A stretch of 64,000 nt of DNA from Natrinema amylolyticum (GTDB lineage Archaea; Halobacteriota; Halobacteria; Halobacteriales; Natrialbaceae). Within the stretch, counting starts at the first letter, position 1. Every line of letters starts with the position of its first letter. The notes under the pieces are model-generated. The model was given only the letters and a program-made list of their open reading frames with translations. It did no database searches and had not been told where the DNA came from. The position numbers were made by a program, and so were the translations under genes. The stretch is taken from contig NZ_JAIWPJ010000002.1 in the NCBI RefSeq assembly GCF_020515625.1, forward strand, positions 496,001-560,000, given 5' to 3'. Positions 1 to 9,601 of this stretch are shown in pieces.

Positions 1-250
1 GTGCAACCAGCGTCGCGAGTCCGGGTGCCGGATCCGTCTCCAGCGTCCCGGTCAGATGGTAGGGGACCTTCACCCGGTCACGGACCATGCGGGTCGGCCC
101 GTCGCCCTCGCGGGCGAACGTCGCCTCGAGCAGGCCGTTCTTGCCCGGGCCGCCGGCGGGAGCCTGCGCGAGCGGTTCGTCGGCGTAGCCCTCGAAGGCG
201 GGCGGCAGCCGCGCCGCATCCGGACGTTCGCTCGAGCGGCCCGCGCTCAC
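1..250 (-). CDS. ureD: Urease accessory protein UreD (partial, N-terminal part)
   Basis: Reading the minus strand from a GTG at 250 gives an open frame that runs off the left edge, about 83 residues. It contains [11 protein letters not shown] and [18 protein letters not shown], which match the start of UreD (UreH), the scaffold that binds apo-urease and, with UreF and UreG, delivers nickel. The GTG overlaps the UreG stop as GTGA, the coupling used throughout this operon. The first 20 or so residues are a variable extension before the conserved part. The family assignment rests on the order of these motifs and on the urease context; the C-terminal part is not visible. Confidence 0.85.
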   Translation of the reverse strand, partial: MSAGRSSERPDAARLPPAFEGYADEPLAQAPAGGPGKNGLLEATFAREGDGPTRMVRDRVKVPYHLTGTLETDPAPGLATLVA

Positions 251-867
251 GCGAACAACACCTCCCGCTCGACGTGTTCGAGGACGTCGTCGATCCCCTC
301 GCCGGACTTGCAGTTCGTGAAGACGAACGGATCCTCGCCGCGGACCGTCGCCGCGTCGTCCTCGATCACGTCCAGATCGGCGTCGACGTGGGGTGCGAGG
401 TCGGTCTTGTTCACCACGAGGAGGTCGGCCTGCGTGACGCCGGGGCCGCGCTTGCGCGGAATGTCCTCGCCCTCCGCGACCGAGATGACGAACAGGAAGT
501 AGTCCGCGAGCTCGGGGTTGAACGTCGCGGCGAGGTTGTCGCCGCCGCTCTCGATCAGGACGACATCCAGTTCGGGGTGGCGCTCGGTGAACTCGTCGAT
601 GGCCGCGAGATTCATCGACGGGTCCTCGCGGATGCCCGTGTGCGGGCAGGCGCCGGTCTCGACCCCTTCGACGAGGTCCGCCGGGAGCAAGTCGGCGAAG
701 GACTCGCGGAAGACGTCGGCGTCCTCCTGGGTCATGATGTCGTTGGCGATGACGCCGACCTCGTAGTCCCGGTCGACGAGTTCGGGAACCAATCGGCGAA
801 CCATCGCCGTCTTGCCCGAGCCGACGGGACCGCCGAGGCCGACCTTCGCGACGTCTCGGTACCCCAT
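247..867 (-). CDS. ureG: Urease accessory GTPase UreG
   Basis: A 206-residue SIMIBI-class GTPase that powers nickel insertion into urease. The P-loop GPVGSGKT lies at about residues 13-20. It is followed by the metal-binding CPH motif in [13 protein letters not shown] (about residues 71-83), the ESGGDN segment and the NKTD guanine-specificity motif near residue 152. These are the diagnostic UreG motifs, and the length is typical. The ATG overlaps the ureA stop as TGATG, and the gene's own stop overlaps ureD, so the genes are translationally coupled. UreG acts in the cytoplasm with UreD/UreF and UreE; ureE and ureF are not in the window and probably lie beyond the left edge. Confidence 0.96.
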   Translation of the reverse strand: MGYRDVAKVGLGGPVGSGKTAMVRRLVPELVDRDYEVGVIANDIMTQEDADVFRESFADLLPADLVEGVETGACPHTGIREDPSMNLAAIDEFTERHPELDVVLIESGGDNLAATFNPELADYFLFVISVAEGEDIPRKRGPGVTQADLLVVNKTDLAPHVDADLDVIEDDAATVRGEDPFVFTNCKSGEGIDDVLEHVEREVLFA

Positions 868-1319
868 CAGTCTCCCTCCGTGGGTTCGGGGCCGCCACCG
901 GTCGTGTGCGCTTCGCTCTCGTCTGCTGCGCCGGGTTCGCCCGCGTCGTCGCCACCCTCGAGATCCTCACCGGGACCGGGATCGACCGTCTCGAGTTGCT
1001 CGTGACTATCGGCTCGGATCGGATCGTGGATCGTGACGAGCTTGGTGCCGTCGGGGAAGACGGGCTCGATCTGGATCATGTCGACCATCTCCGGGACGCC
1101 GTCCATCACGTCCTCGCGAGTCAGGAGCTGGGTCGCCTCCGAGCGGATCTGCGAGACGGACTTGCCCTCGCGGGCGGCCTCGCAGGCCCAGTCCGAGATG
1201 TAGGCGACCGTCTCTGGGTGGTTGAGTTTCACGCCGCGATCCTTGCGCCGTCGGGCGAGTTCCGCGGCCATGAACACCGTGAGCCGCTCCATCTCCTTCG
1301 GCGAGAGGTTCATTCCCAT
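867..1319 (-). CDS. ureA: Urease gamma subunit UreA with acidic tail
   Basis: The first 100 or so residues ([58 protein letters not shown]) are a textbook urease gamma subunit, part of the trimeric (alpha-beta-gamma) urease that hydrolyses urea to ammonia and carbamate. The protein is 150 residues against about 100 in the family. The extra C-terminal 45-50 residues are rich in Asp, Glu, Gly and Pro, with no recognisable fold. The start could be Met1 or Met3 (MGMN). It lies between ureC and ureG, not beside ureB, so the order is B-C-A-G-D. Confidence 0.96.
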   Translation of the reverse strand: MGMNLSPKEMERLTVFMAAELARRRKDRGVKLNHPETVAYISDWACEAAREGKSVSQIRSEATQLLTREDVMDGVPEMVDMIQIEPVFPDGTKLVTIHDPIRADSHEQLETVDPGPGEDLEGGDDAGEPGAADESEAHTTGGGPEPTEGD

Positions 1320-1453
1320 CGGCTCACCTCGCGTTCCGGTTCGGAGTCGGTCTCGAGCGCGTCGAACGTGCTCGAGGCCGAGTGCGGTCGTGCTTGCGGC
1401 GGCGATGCTGTCGGAACCGTCGTGAGCGTCAGAGATGCGTCTTGGGAGTCCAT
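1310..1453 (-). CDS. Possible 47-residue ORF between ureC and ureA
   Basis: The 136-base gap between ureC and ureA is filled by one open frame starting with ATG at 1453, two bases after the ureC stop, and ending 10 bases inside ureA. The product would be Ser/Thr/Glu-rich and acidic, with no motif I recognise. It would keep the chain of translational coupling unbroken from ureC to ureA. In GC-rich DNA a frame of this length is not rare, so it may be only spacer. Confidence 0.25.
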   Translation of the reverse strand: MDSQDASLTLTTVPTASPPQARPHSASSTFDALETDSEPEREVSRWE

Positions 1454-1455
1454 AT

Positions 1456-3162
1456 TCAGAGCAGGTATCGCTGTGCGAGCGGGATTTCGTCGGCCGGGTC
1501 GCAGGTGACGTGTTCGTCGTCCACTTCGACCTCGAACGTCTGGGCGTCGATCTCGATGTCGTCCGGACAGTGGTCGTTGTGGACCATGTCCGATTTCCGG
1601 ACCTCGCGGGTGTCGCTGACGGGCCGAACGGGCGTCTTCAGGTCGTAGGCATCGCCGACGTCGTTCTCGTAGGCGGCCTCGCTGACGAACGATACCGAGA
1701 GCCCGTGTTTCGCCCGGCCCTGCGCGCCGGCGCGTTCGCGACCGATGACCGGTTCGCAGGTCATCAGCGAGCCGTTGGCCTCGCCCATCTGGGACCAGAC
1801 CGGGAACCCGCCCTTGATGACCGCCTTCGGCTTGACGCCGAAGAAGGCCGGATCCCACAGCGCGATGTCCGCCAGCTTGCCCGGCTCGAGCGAGCCGACG
1901 TAGTCGTCGATGCCCGCGGTGATCGCAGGGTTGATCGTGTACTTGGCGACGTAGCGCTGGATACGAGCGTTGTCCGCGTCGGTCCCCTCGTCGGCCTCGA
2001 GCGGGCCGCGCTGGGCCTTCATCTTGTGGGCGGTCTGCCACGTCCGGCTGATGACCTCCGCCATGCGACCCATCGCCTGGGAGTCGGAGGTCATCATCGA
2101 GATGGCACCGGTGTCGTGGAGCACGTCCTCCGCGCCCAGCGTCTCCGCGCGAATGCGCGACTCGGCGAAGGCCACGTCCTCGGGGACGTCGGGGTTCAAG
2201 TGATGGCAGACCATCACCATGTCGAGGTGCTCGTCGAACGTGTTCTCGGTGTAGGGCATCGACGGGTTCGTCGATGACGGCAGCATGTGCTCGTGGCCGA
2301 TCAACTCGAGCACGTCGGGCGCGTGGCCGCCGCCCGCGCCCTCGATGTGGAACGTGTGGATCGCCCGGCCGTCGATGGCGTCGAAGGTGTCCTCGACGAA
2401 GCCCGACTCGTTTAAGGTATCCGTGTGGATGCAGACCTGCACGTCCTCCTCGTCGGCCACCTCGAGGCAGGTATCGATCGCGGCGGGGGTCGAGCCCCAG
2501 TCCTCGTGGAGTTTGAGCCCGGCCGCGCCCGCCTCGATCTGTTCACGGAGCGCTTCGGGCTCGCTGCTGTTGCCCTTGCCGTAGAACCCGACGTTGACGG
2601 GCCAGTCTTCGGCGGCCTGCAGGAATCGCTGGATGTTCCGCGGGCCCGGGGTACACGTCGTCGCACCGCCGCCGAAGCCGCCGCCGAGCATGGTCGTGAC
2701 GCCGGAACCGAGGGCGTGTTCGACCAACTGCGGGCTGTTGAAGTGGACGTGAATGTCGAGCGCGCCGGGCGTCGCGATCAGCCCGTCCGCCGGAATCGTG
2801 TCCGTGCTCGGGCCGATCACCATGTCGACGCCGTCCATCGTGTCGGGGTTGCCCGCCTTGCCGACGCCGACGATCTTCCCGTTGCGGACGCCGATATCGC
2901 CCTTCCGGACGCCCAGCACGGGATCGATGATCACGACGTTCGTAAAGGCCCAGTCGAGCGCCCCCTCGGCCTGCGTCGTACCCGATTGCATGCCCATCCC
3001 GTCGCGCATGGTCTTGCCGCCGCCGAAGACAGCTTCCTCTCCGAGGACGGTGTGGTCGGTCTCGACCTTCGCCAGCAGGTTCGTATCGCCCAGCCGGAGC
3101 CGATCACCCTCGGTCGGGCCGAACAGTTCGGTGTACTCCTCGCGCGGGAGCTCGCGACTCAT
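1456..3162 (-). CDS. ureC: Urease alpha subunit UreC (catalytic)
   Basis: A 568-residue urease catalytic subunit with an amidohydrolase fold. Visible active-site elements in order are the HVH nickel ligands (IHVHFN, about residue 137), the carbamylated lysine in GLKLHEDWG (about residue 219), the histidines in CIHTDTLNE and [13 protein letters not shown], the flap cysteine in MVCHHLNP (about residue 320) and the ligand Asp in [10 protein letters not shown] (about residue 361). All residues needed for the dinickel centre are present, so the enzyme should be active. The length is normal (about 567). ATGA overlap with ureB. Confidence 0.98.
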   Translation of the reverse strand: MSRELPREEYTELFGPTEGDRLRLGDTNLLAKVETDHTVLGEEAVFGGGKTMRDGMGMQSGTTQAEGALDWAFTNVVIIDPVLGVRKGDIGVRNGKIVGVGKAGNPDTMDGVDMVIGPSTDTIPADGLIATPGALDIHVHFNSPQLVEHALGSGVTTMLGGGFGGGATTCTPGPRNIQRFLQAAEDWPVNVGFYGKGNSSEPEALREQIEAGAAGLKLHEDWGSTPAAIDTCLEVADEEDVQVCIHTDTLNESGFVEDTFDAIDGRAIHTFHIEGAGGGHAPDVLELIGHEHMLPSSTNPSMPYTENTFDEHLDMVMVCHHLNPDVPEDVAFAESRIRAETLGAEDVLHDTGAISMMTSDSQAMGRMAEVISRTWQTAHKMKAQRGPLEADEGTDADNARIQRYVAKYTINPAITAGIDDYVGSLEPGKLADIALWDPAFFGVKPKAVIKGGFPVWSQMGEANGSLMTCEPVIGRERAGAQGRAKHGLSVSFVSEAAYENDVGDAYDLKTPVRPVSDTREVRKSDMVHNDHCPDDIEIDAQTFEVEVDDEHVTCDPADEIPLAQRYLL

Positions 3163-3545
3163 TGCGATTCCTCCGCGAGATACCCCTGCTCTCGAGCGCG
3201 CTCCATCGCGGTCGCTTTCACGTCCTCGTCGTCGAGGTCGCCGTCGACCAGTCCGCCCATCCCGCGGACGATCCGATCGCCGCCGATATCGACGAGGTCA
3301 ACCTCGCGTTCGACTCCTGGCTCGAATCGGATCGCCGTCCCCGCCGGAATGTCCAGTCGGGTTCCGTAGGCGGTTTCGCGGTCGAACGCGAGGCCGGGGT
3401 TGACCTCGAAGAAGTGAAAGTGCGAGCCGACCTGCACGGGGCGATCACCGGTGTTTTCAACCGTGACCGTCGCCGTCGGCCGGTCCTCGTTTATCGTCAC
3501 CGGCTCGTCGGCCGGGAGTAGTTCGCCCGGAACGATATCGCTCAT
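3159..3545 (-). CDS. ureB: Urease beta subunit UreB
   Basis: A 128-residue urease beta subunit, the small structural partner of UreC. Characteristic segments are [38 protein letters not shown] and [18 protein letters not shown]. It is slightly longer than the usual 100-110 residues, with an acidic tail. As the first gene of the minus-strand urease operon its promoter must lie in the 3546-4725 region. The order ureB first and ureC second, with ureA third, is an archaeal variant of the usual ureABC order. Confidence 0.97.
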   Translation of the reverse strand: MSDIVPGELLPADEPVTINEDRPTATVTVENTGDRPVQVGSHFHFFEVNPGLAFDRETAYGTRLDIPAGTAIRFEPGVEREVDLVDIGGDRIVRGMGGLVDGDLDDEDVKATAMERAREQGYLAEESQ

Positions 3546-4429
3546 CCCTCGATCACTCCGGTCGGCTCGCCGGAACGAACGGGAAAACGTGGCTTCATCA
3601 CATCGTGGTGTGGGCGGACGACCGACGTAAATTCACGTGCGGTCAACAATATTTGCGAGAGATCGGACGAACGTCTACCAAATACGGAATTAGAGTCGGT
3701 ATTTCGCCTCGAGACTGGAAATATATATTAGGAACGCCCGTATTACAGATAAAGTATCAAATTTAGCTCTTCGTGAACGTATTTCGGATATAATTCGATA
3801 TCTCGAAGCGAACTGACGCGCTCCGGAATCCGATACCGCGTCCGGAGCGGTCGCCGCTCTGTGAGCCGATCGCGAACGCTGACTCGTCGGCTCGCGGCGA
3901 CGGCGAGCGACCGAATTTCGACCAGTCGGCAGAATTCGCGCCAGTAAAGCCGTGAAAACGGCATTTTCGATCGGTCGACGGTCGCCAGTCGATCTCGAGG
4001 AGCCCGATGACAGTCACGCTCGTCCACTGACCTACTGGGCAGGATTTTAATTTCTACCGGAATAATATGTCTTTGTCCAGGGGGAATGGACATTGTTCCC
4101 TAAACCAGGAGAACGAACGGACCGGAGCGCGAGACCAGTCTCGAGCGCTGCCGACACCGCAGATCGATCGCTGAAACGAGTGTCCGTTCCCGTTCCCGGA
4201 GTTCAATTCGAATATTTAGGTTCTCGAATCCGCCCAGGGAGGGCGTACTTCCGGCGAAACTTCCGCTTGCGATTCCTCGATACGCTCGAGTCCCGTCGAT
4301 CGAAACGGATCTGTCAGATCGGTCGACCGTCCGAGAGACGGTCACTCGAGCGCCGTATCGGTCGTTTCGGACGGTCATCGTGCGATCGCTACGGTGGGCC
4401 GGACGGCTCGTTCGGCGAGTAATAGGAAA

Positions 4430-4469
4430 CGAACGTTCGGATAAATAGTAGTATATCTACGAATGTTCG
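4430..4469. promoter_or_regulatory. Operator-like pair CGAACGTTCG / CGAATGTTCG
   Basis: A perfect 10-base palindrome at 4430-4439 and a one-mismatch copy at 4460-4469 sit 30 bases apart, about three helical turns, so they lie on the same DNA face. They flank an AT-rich stretch (AAATAGTAGTATA). The geometry fits cooperative binding of a dimeric regulator. They lie about 85-130 bases upstream of the best urtA TATA element. Confidence 0.4.
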
Positions 4470-4476
4470 CAATAAT

Positions 4477-4494
4477 AGGCATCATTGGATGCCT
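4477..4494. promoter_or_regulatory. 7-bp hairpin AGGCATC-ATTG-GATGCCT
   Basis: A perfect 7-base inverted repeat with a 4-base loop, followed by TTCGTTCGG, sits just after the operator-like pair. It could be part of a composite operator or a small transcription stop for a leader RNA. Nothing else in the sequence decides between these. Confidence 0.35.
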
Positions 4495-4725
4495 TTCGTT
4501 CGGTTAACCTGTTCGGTAGTCCTCCCTAGCGGTTGTACTATCTTGAGAGAACCCTTTTATATCTCTTCTCTCTCCACCGCGTGTGGATGATGATCGGACA
4601 ATCGTGGTCTAATATCCGATATTCGTACGCGGATGGCACAGCTAAACGAACGATGGGGTCAGATGGAGGGTCGAGATGACATCTCGATCGCTTCAGTTCG
4701 GCGAAACCGACGCCGGTGATCGCCC

Positions 4726-5991
4726 GTGACCGACCGGTCACTCTCCCGCCGCGACGTCCTCGCAGGCGGGGCCGCCGGCGCGCTCACATCGATCGGCGGC
4801 TGCGTCCAGAACGGGGGGCTCCTCGGCATCCAGTCGGGAGCGGACGCGCCGACCGTCGCCATCCTCGAGGACAGATCGCGGGACTTCGCCCTGACGGGGA
4901 CGGCCAAGTACCGCACGACGAAGCTCGCGATCGAGGAGATCAACCGGGACGGCGGTATCCTCGGCCGAGAGGTCGACGTGTTCGCGCCCGACCCGCAGTC
5001 CGATAATATGCGCTATCAGGACCTCACCCGCCACGCGATCTACAAGGAGGACGTCGACGCGCTCTGGGCGGGCTACTCGAGCGCGACTCGAGAGGCGATC
5101 CGCCCGCTGATCAACGATCACGAACAGTTGTATTTCTATACGACGCAGTACGAGGGCGGCGTCTGCGATAAGACGGTGTTTCCCCTCGGCGCGACGGCCC
5201 GCCAGCAGCTGGGTGCCGTCGTCCCGTACCTGATCGAGGAGTACGGCGACCGAATCTACACGATCGCCGCGGACTACAACTTCGGACAGCTCTCGGGTGA
5301 CTGGGTAAAACTCATCGCGGACGAACACGACGCCGAGGTCGTCGGCGAGGAGTACATTCCGCTGGGCGAGACCCAGTTCGGGTCGACGATCAACAACATC
5401 CAGGCGTCGGACGCCGACTTCGTGATGTCGATGCTCGTCGGGCAGAACCACAGCTCGTTCTACGAGCAGCGGGCCGCGAGCGGCCTCGAGATCCCGATCG
5501 GCTCCTCGACGACGATGGCACAGGGGTACGAACACCTGCGGCTCGATCCGCCAGCGCTGTCCGACATGTACGTCGGCGTCAACTACATGGAAGAGCTACC
5601 GACCGATCGCAACGCGGACTTCGTCGAGCGCTACTACGAGCGCTGGGACGACGCCGAGTACCTCAATCAGGAGGCCCAGAACAACTATTTCTCGGTCTAC
5701 ATGTACAAGGAAGCGGTCGAGCGCGCCGGGACGTTCGACCAGGACGCCGTCATCGCGGAACTCGAGTCGGGCATCGAGATCGAGGCTCCGGAGGGTGACA
5801 TCAGGCTGGATCCGAAGACACACCACATGGTACATAACATGCGCGTCGGCCACGCCGACGAGAATCACGAGTTGACCTTCGACGAGGAACAGCAGATCGA
5901 ACCGTCGTTCCTGCAGGACGTCGGCTGCGACCTGCCGAATGACCCCGAACGGACCCAGTACGAACCACAAGACGTCTACGGAGGGATCTGA
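4726..5991 (+). CDS. urtA: Urea ABC transporter substrate-binding lipoprotein UrtA
   Basis: 421 residues. The N-terminus has a Tat motif (LSRRDVLAG) and a lipobox ending IGGC with Cys26, so it is exported folded and lipid-anchored. The body is a periplasmic-binding-protein type I (Leu/amide-binding) fold. Segments such as ALTGTAKYRTTKLAIEEIN, WAGYSSATREA and YFYTTQYEGGVCDKTVF are typical of the UrtA/FmdD branch rather than branched-chain amino acid binders. Translation starts at GTG 4726, which puts the Tat motif at the normal distance. It is the first gene of urtABCDE and, beside urease, should capture external urea. Confidence 0.93.
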   Translation: MTDRSLSRRDVLAGGAAGALTSIGGCVQNGGLLGIQSGADAPTVAILEDRSRDFALTGTAKYRTTKLAIEEINRDGGILGREVDVFAPDPQSDNMRYQDLTRHAIYKEDVDALWAGYSSATREAIRPLINDHEQLYFYTTQYEGGVCDKTVFPLGATARQQLGAVVPYLIEEYGDRIYTIAADYNFGQLSGDWVKLIADEHDAEVVGEEYIPLGETQFGSTINNIQASDADFVMSMLVGQNHSSFYEQRAASGLEIPIGSSTTMAQGYEHLRLDPPALSDMYVGVNYMEELPTDRNADFVERYYERWDDAEYLNQEAQNNYFSVYMYKEAVERAGTFDQDAVIAELESGIEIEAPEGDIRLDPKTHHMVHNMRVGHADENHELTFDEEQQIEPSFLQDVGCDLPNDPERTQYEPQDVYGGI

Positions 5992-5992
5992 G

Positions 5993-6874
5993 ATGGCCGC
6001 GACCGAACTCCTCGGACTCGGCTTCGAGTTCGTCGAAATCTTCGCGTTCATCGTCCTCGCGACGGTCGGGCTCGCGGTCATCTTCGGGATGATGGGGATC
6101 ATCAACCTCGCTCACGGCGAGTTCATCCTCGTCGGTGCCTACGCGACGACGTTCGCCGTCGCCGCCGGCGTCCCGCTCGCGCTGGCAATCGCGCTCGGCG
6201 TCCTCGCGACGACCGCCTTCGGACTCGTCCTCGAGCGCTTCATCATCCGCCGGCTCTACGGCCGGCTGCTCGACTCGATGGTCGTCACCTGGGGGATCTC
6301 CATCGTGGTGATCCAGCTGGTCCGCATCGTCTTCGGCAACTCCGCGCCAGGGATCGGCATCCCCTTCGGCGAGGTGAGCGCCGTCGACGCGCCGACCTAC
6401 TACTTCGTGCTCGCCGTGATCGCCGTCTCGGTGCTGGCCGGGCTCTACGCCCTGTTCATGTGGACCGACTTCGGCGTCCGCGCACGCGCGACCATGCAGG
6501 ACGAGGCGACCGCCCGCAGCATGGGCGTTGACACGGAACGCATGTACACGGCGACGTTCGGCATCGGCTCCGCGCTCGCGGGGCTGACGGGCGCGCTGTA
6601 CGCGCCGGTGTTGACGGTCACGCCCGAGTACGGCTCGACGTTCCTCGTCGAGGCGTTCGTCACCGTCGTCGTCGGCGGCTCGAGCGTCCTCGTCGGAACG
6701 ATCCTCGCCAGCGGTTTCCTCGGGTCGGTCAACGCCGCGGTGACGAACGTCGCCGGGACGTTCATGGGACAGGTCGCGATGCTCGTCGCCGCGATCGTCG
6801 CCATTCGGCTGATGCCCGACGGGATCACCGGCTTGCTCGAAGACGTCCGACAGAAATGGGGTGAGAGCGAATGA
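5993..6874 (+). CDS. urtB: Urea ABC transporter permease UrtB
   Basis: 293 residues from the ATG one base after the urtA stop; an in-frame GTG at 5939 inside urtA is less likely. It is a LivH-type permease with about eight membrane segments, including FGMMGIINLAHGEFILVGAY near the N-terminus and the cytoplasmic loop RARATMQDEATARSMGVDTERMY that contacts the ATPases. It pairs with UrtC to form the membrane channel. The stop overlaps urtC as ATGA. Confidence 0.92.
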   Translation: MAATELLGLGFEFVEIFAFIVLATVGLAVIFGMMGIINLAHGEFILVGAYATTFAVAAGVPLALAIALGVLATTAFGLVLERFIIRRLYGRLLDSMVVTWGISIVVIQLVRIVFGNSAPGIGIPFGEVSAVDAPTYYFVLAVIAVSVLAGLYALFMWTDFGVRARATMQDEATARSMGVDTERMYTATFGIGSALAGLTGALYAPVLTVTPEYGSTFLVEAFVTVVVGGSSVLVGTILASGFLGSVNAAVTNVAGTFMGQVAMLVAAIVAIRLMPDGITGLLEDVRQKWGESE

Positions 6875-7977
6875 GCACCGGCTCGTCCGATCGGGGCCTC
6901 TTGGCAGGGCTCCGGCGACCGTTCGAGGGGCCGAACACGATGGGGAACTCGCCCGCGTTCTGGCTCGGGTTCGTGGCCGCCGTCGCCCTACTCGCGGCCG
7001 CACCGGTCCTCTTCGGCCAGTACGCCGCCGCGACCGGGGCAGTGTTCCTCGCGTACGCGCTGCTCGGCATGAGCCTCTGTTTCATCTGGGGCTACTGTGG
7101 CATCCTCAGCTTCGGACAGGTGGCCTTCTTCGGCATCGGCGGCTACACCTTCGGCGTCGTCGCGATCAACGTCGCGTCGTTCTCGGGGCCCACCCTGGGA
7201 CTGCTCGCGGCGCTGCTCGCCTCGACCGGCTTCGCCGCCGCGCTCGGGTACTTCATGTTCTACGGCGGGGTTCGGGACGTCTACGTGACGATCCTCACGC
7301 TCGTCGTGACGCTGGTCCTGTACACGTTCATGGGCCAGACCGCGGGCGGCGAGTGGGCGATCGGCGACGCCCGTCTCGGCGGGTTCAACGGTATGAGCGG
7401 CGTGCCGGATCTCGGCCTCGGCGTCGGTTCGACGGGCCTCGAGATCGGGATCGTCGCGCACTACTACGTCACGCTCGGCGCGCTCGTCGCGACCTACCTC
7501 GGGCTCCGCGCGCTCGTCAACGGCCGGTTCGGCTACGCGATGGTCGCGACCCGCGAGGACGAGACCAGGACCGAGATGTTCGGCTACAACACGACGTTCA
7601 TCAAGCTGACCGTGTTCACTATCGGCGGCGCGATCGCCGGCCTCGCCGGCGTGTTGTTCACCGCGCAGAACAACTACATCGATCCGAGCGTCTTCGGCAT
7701 TACCGCCGCGGCGCTGCCAGTCGTCTGGGCCAGCGTCGGCGGCCGCACGTCGCTGCTCGGGACCGTCAGCGCCGCGCTGACCATTCAGGTCGTCGACTAC
7801 TGGCTGGCCCTCTCGGGCAGCGAGTGGGCGCTGGTCTTCATCGGCGTCCTGCTGGTCGTCGTCGTCCTGCTGATGCCCGAAGGGATCGCACCGCGGCTCC
7901 GAACGATGCTCGTCGAGTACCGGTCGACGCCGGAGCCGACCGATCCGCCCGCGGCGGCCGAGGAGGTGAGCGACTGA
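6871..7977 (+). CDS. urtC: Urea ABC transporter permease UrtC
   Basis: 368-residue LivM-type permease. A soluble stretch of about 30 residues is followed by 8-10 membrane segments with the conserved CFIWGYCGILSFGQVAFFGIG. The loop GYAMVATREDETRTEMFGYN near residue 225 is the ABC-coupling region. It is longer than UrtB, as is normal for the family, and the Pro/Glu-rich C-terminus (EPTDPPAAAEEVSD) is cytoplasmic. It overlaps urtB and urtD by a few bases, so all five genes form one translational chain. Confidence 0.92.
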   Translation: MSTGSSDRGLLAGLRRPFEGPNTMGNSPAFWLGFVAAVALLAAAPVLFGQYAAATGAVFLAYALLGMSLCFIWGYCGILSFGQVAFFGIGGYTFGVVAINVASFSGPTLGLLAALLASTGFAAALGYFMFYGGVRDVYVTILTLVVTLVLYTFMGQTAGGEWAIGDARLGGFNGMSGVPDLGLGVGSTGLEIGIVAHYYVTLGALVATYLGLRALVNGRFGYAMVATREDETRTEMFGYNTTFIKLTVFTIGGAIAGLAGVLFTAQNNYIDPSVFGITAAALPVVWASVGGRTSLLGTVSAALTIQVVDYWLALSGSEWALVFIGVLLVVVVLLMPEGIAPRLRTMLVEYRSTPEPTDPPAAAEEVSD

Positions 7978-8756
7978 TGGGGATCAGCGATCCGACCGTC
8001 AAGACCACGCAGGCCGTCGACGAGACCGGCGAGGGGTCCTCCCGAATCCTCCAGACCCGCGACCTGCGCAAGGAGTTCGGCGGCCTCACCGCGACCGACG
8101 ACGTCGACTTCGCCATCGAAGAAGGGGAACTGCGCTGTCTCATCGGCCCGAACGGGGCCGGCAAGAGCACGTTCCTCAACCTGATCACGGGGCAACTCGA
8201 GCCCACCGCGGGCTCGATCTACTACGACGGGACCGAGATCACGGGGCTGCCCTCGCACGAACGCGTCGACCGCGGGATCAGCATGAAGTTCCAGGTGCCG
8301 AGCCTCTACGAGGACCTCACCGTGCGCCAGAACCTGCGGATCCCGCTGCAACGCATCGTCGAGTCCGACGCGTTCGAATCGCGGACCCGCGAACTCCTCG
8401 CACAGTTCGATCTGCTGGCCGAAATCGACGACACCGCCGCGAACCTGTCTCACGGCCAGCAACAGCGCCTCGAGATCGCGATGGCGATGGCCCTCGAGCC
8501 GAAACTCATGTTGCTCGACGAGCCGGTCGCCGGCCTCTCCGTCGAGGAGACGGCCGAAATCGCGGACCTACTGCGGACGATTCAGGACGAGGAGGGCGTG
8601 GCGTTCATCGTCATCGAACACGACATCGACTTCGTCGAAACGATCGCCGACCGCGTGACTGTCCTCGATCAGGGCGAGATCTTCACCGAAGGCTCGATCG
8701 AGGAGGTCAAAGCCGATCCGGAGGTCAAGCGGATCTACCTGGGAGAGGATACCTAA
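7977..8756 (+). CDS. urtD: Urea ABC transporter ATP-binding protein UrtD
   Basis: 259-residue LivG-type ATPase. Walker A GPNGAGKST lies at about residues 60-68, the signature LSHGQQQRLEIAMA near 160, Walker B LMLLDEP, and the switch His in VIEHDID. The start at 7977 overlaps the urtC stop as TGATG. About 25 poorly conserved residues precede the ABC fold. The signature begins LSHGQ rather than LSGGQ, as is usual in UrtD. Confidence 0.93.
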   Translation: MGISDPTVKTTQAVDETGEGSSRILQTRDLRKEFGGLTATDDVDFAIEEGELRCLIGPNGAGKSTFLNLITGQLEPTAGSIYYDGTEITGLPSHERVDRGISMKFQVPSLYEDLTVRQNLRIPLQRIVESDAFESRTRELLAQFDLLAEIDDTAANLSHGQQQRLEIAMAMALEPKLMLLDEPVAGLSVEETAEIADLLRTIQDEEGVAFIVIEHDIDFVETIADRVTVLDQGEIFTEGSIEEVKADPEVKRIYLGEDT

Positions 8757-9454
8757 TGCTCGATATTACCGACCTACGCGTCTCGTACGGCAAGACACCG
8801 ATCCTCCGCGACGTCGACGTGAGCGTCGACGACGGAGAGATCGTCGGCATCATGGGGAAAAACGGCGTCGGCAAAACGACGCTCGTCAAGGCCGTCATGG
8901 GGCTGCTCGAGGCCGATGACGGCGCGATAACCTTCGACGGGGAGGACGTCACCGATGCCTCGGCGGACGTCCGCGCTCGCCACGGGATGGGCTACATTCC
9001 GCAGGGACGGGACGTCTTCCCCGAGTTGACCGTCGAAGAGAACTTGCGGATGGGTGAGACGATCAACGAGGGCAACGACGACCTCCAGTACGAGGCCGTC
9101 TACGATTACTTCCCCATCCTCGAGGAGCGACGGGACCAGGACGCGGGGACGATGAGCGGCGGCCAACAGCAGATGCTCGCGATCGGCCGCGCGCTGGTCG
9201 GGAACCCGGACCTCCTCCTGCTGGACGAACCGTCCGAGGGCGTCCAGCCGTCGATCGTCCAGGACATCACCCGCGACCTGCAGCGAGTCAACGAGGAGTT
9301 GGGGACGACGATCTGCTTCGTTGAACAGAACCTTCACGTCGTCCAGCACCTCGCCGAGCGCTGCTACGCCATCGACAAGGGAACGATCGTCGACGAACTC
9401 GACGCCGACCGACTCGAGTCGAGAGAGGCCGTGACGGAGTATCTGGCCGTCTAA
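8756..9454 (+). CDS. urtE: Urea ABC transporter ATP-binding protein UrtE
   Basis: 232-residue LivF-type ATPase with Walker A GKNGVGKTT (about residues 36-44), signature MSGGQQQMLAIGRALVG, Walker B LLLLDEPSEGVQPSI and the switch region FVEQN. Length and motifs fit UrtE. The ATG shares one base with the urtD stop (TAATG). It is the last gene of the operon; I see no strong hairpin after it. Confidence 0.93.
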   Translation: MLDITDLRVSYGKTPILRDVDVSVDDGEIVGIMGKNGVGKTTLVKAVMGLLEADDGAITFDGEDVTDASADVRARHGMGYIPQGRDVFPELTVEENLRMGETINEGNDDLQYEAVYDYFPILEERRDQDAGTMSGGQQQMLAIGRALVGNPDLLLLDEPSEGVQPSIVQDITRDLQRVNEELGTTICFVEQNLHVVQHLAERCYAIDKGTIVDELDADRLESREAVTEYLAV

Positions 9455-9601
9455 CGGCGATTCCGGGACTGGATATCGGATCAGTCGACGTCCTCGAGAT
9501 CGAACGCACCGCACTCGTTCTCCCGATAGCACGTGTTCGTCGGATAGCCGTTCGTGGATATCAGCGGCAGAAACTGACCGCAACTCGACGAGCGATCGCC
9601 G

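Larger units (their letters stand above)
3546..4725. other. Divergent ure/urt control region, no confident gene
   Basis: Nearly 1.2 kb between the divergent urease and urea-transporter operons. It is visibly richer in A and T than the flanking genes. Open frames exist on both strands (for example 3743-4093 minus), but none has haloarchaeal codon use or recognisable motifs. It must hold both promoters. The clearest TATA-like element for urtA is CTTTTATA at about 4554-4561. Repeats at 4430-4494 and a 13-base palindrome AATATCCGATATT at 4611-4623 are candidate operators. Confidence 0.7.

Noticed and set aside
3743-4093. A 116-residue minus-strand frame in the ure/urt spacer.
   Set aside because: No motif, Arg-rich composition unlike haloarchaeal proteins, and no promoter at a suitable distance. 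More likely non-coding DNA.
6861-8756. A 631-residue frame that would fuse an unknown N-terminal half to UrtD.
   Set aside because: The first half is the urtC gene read in the wrong frame. The ABC ATPase has its own ATG at 7977, overlapping the urtC stop.
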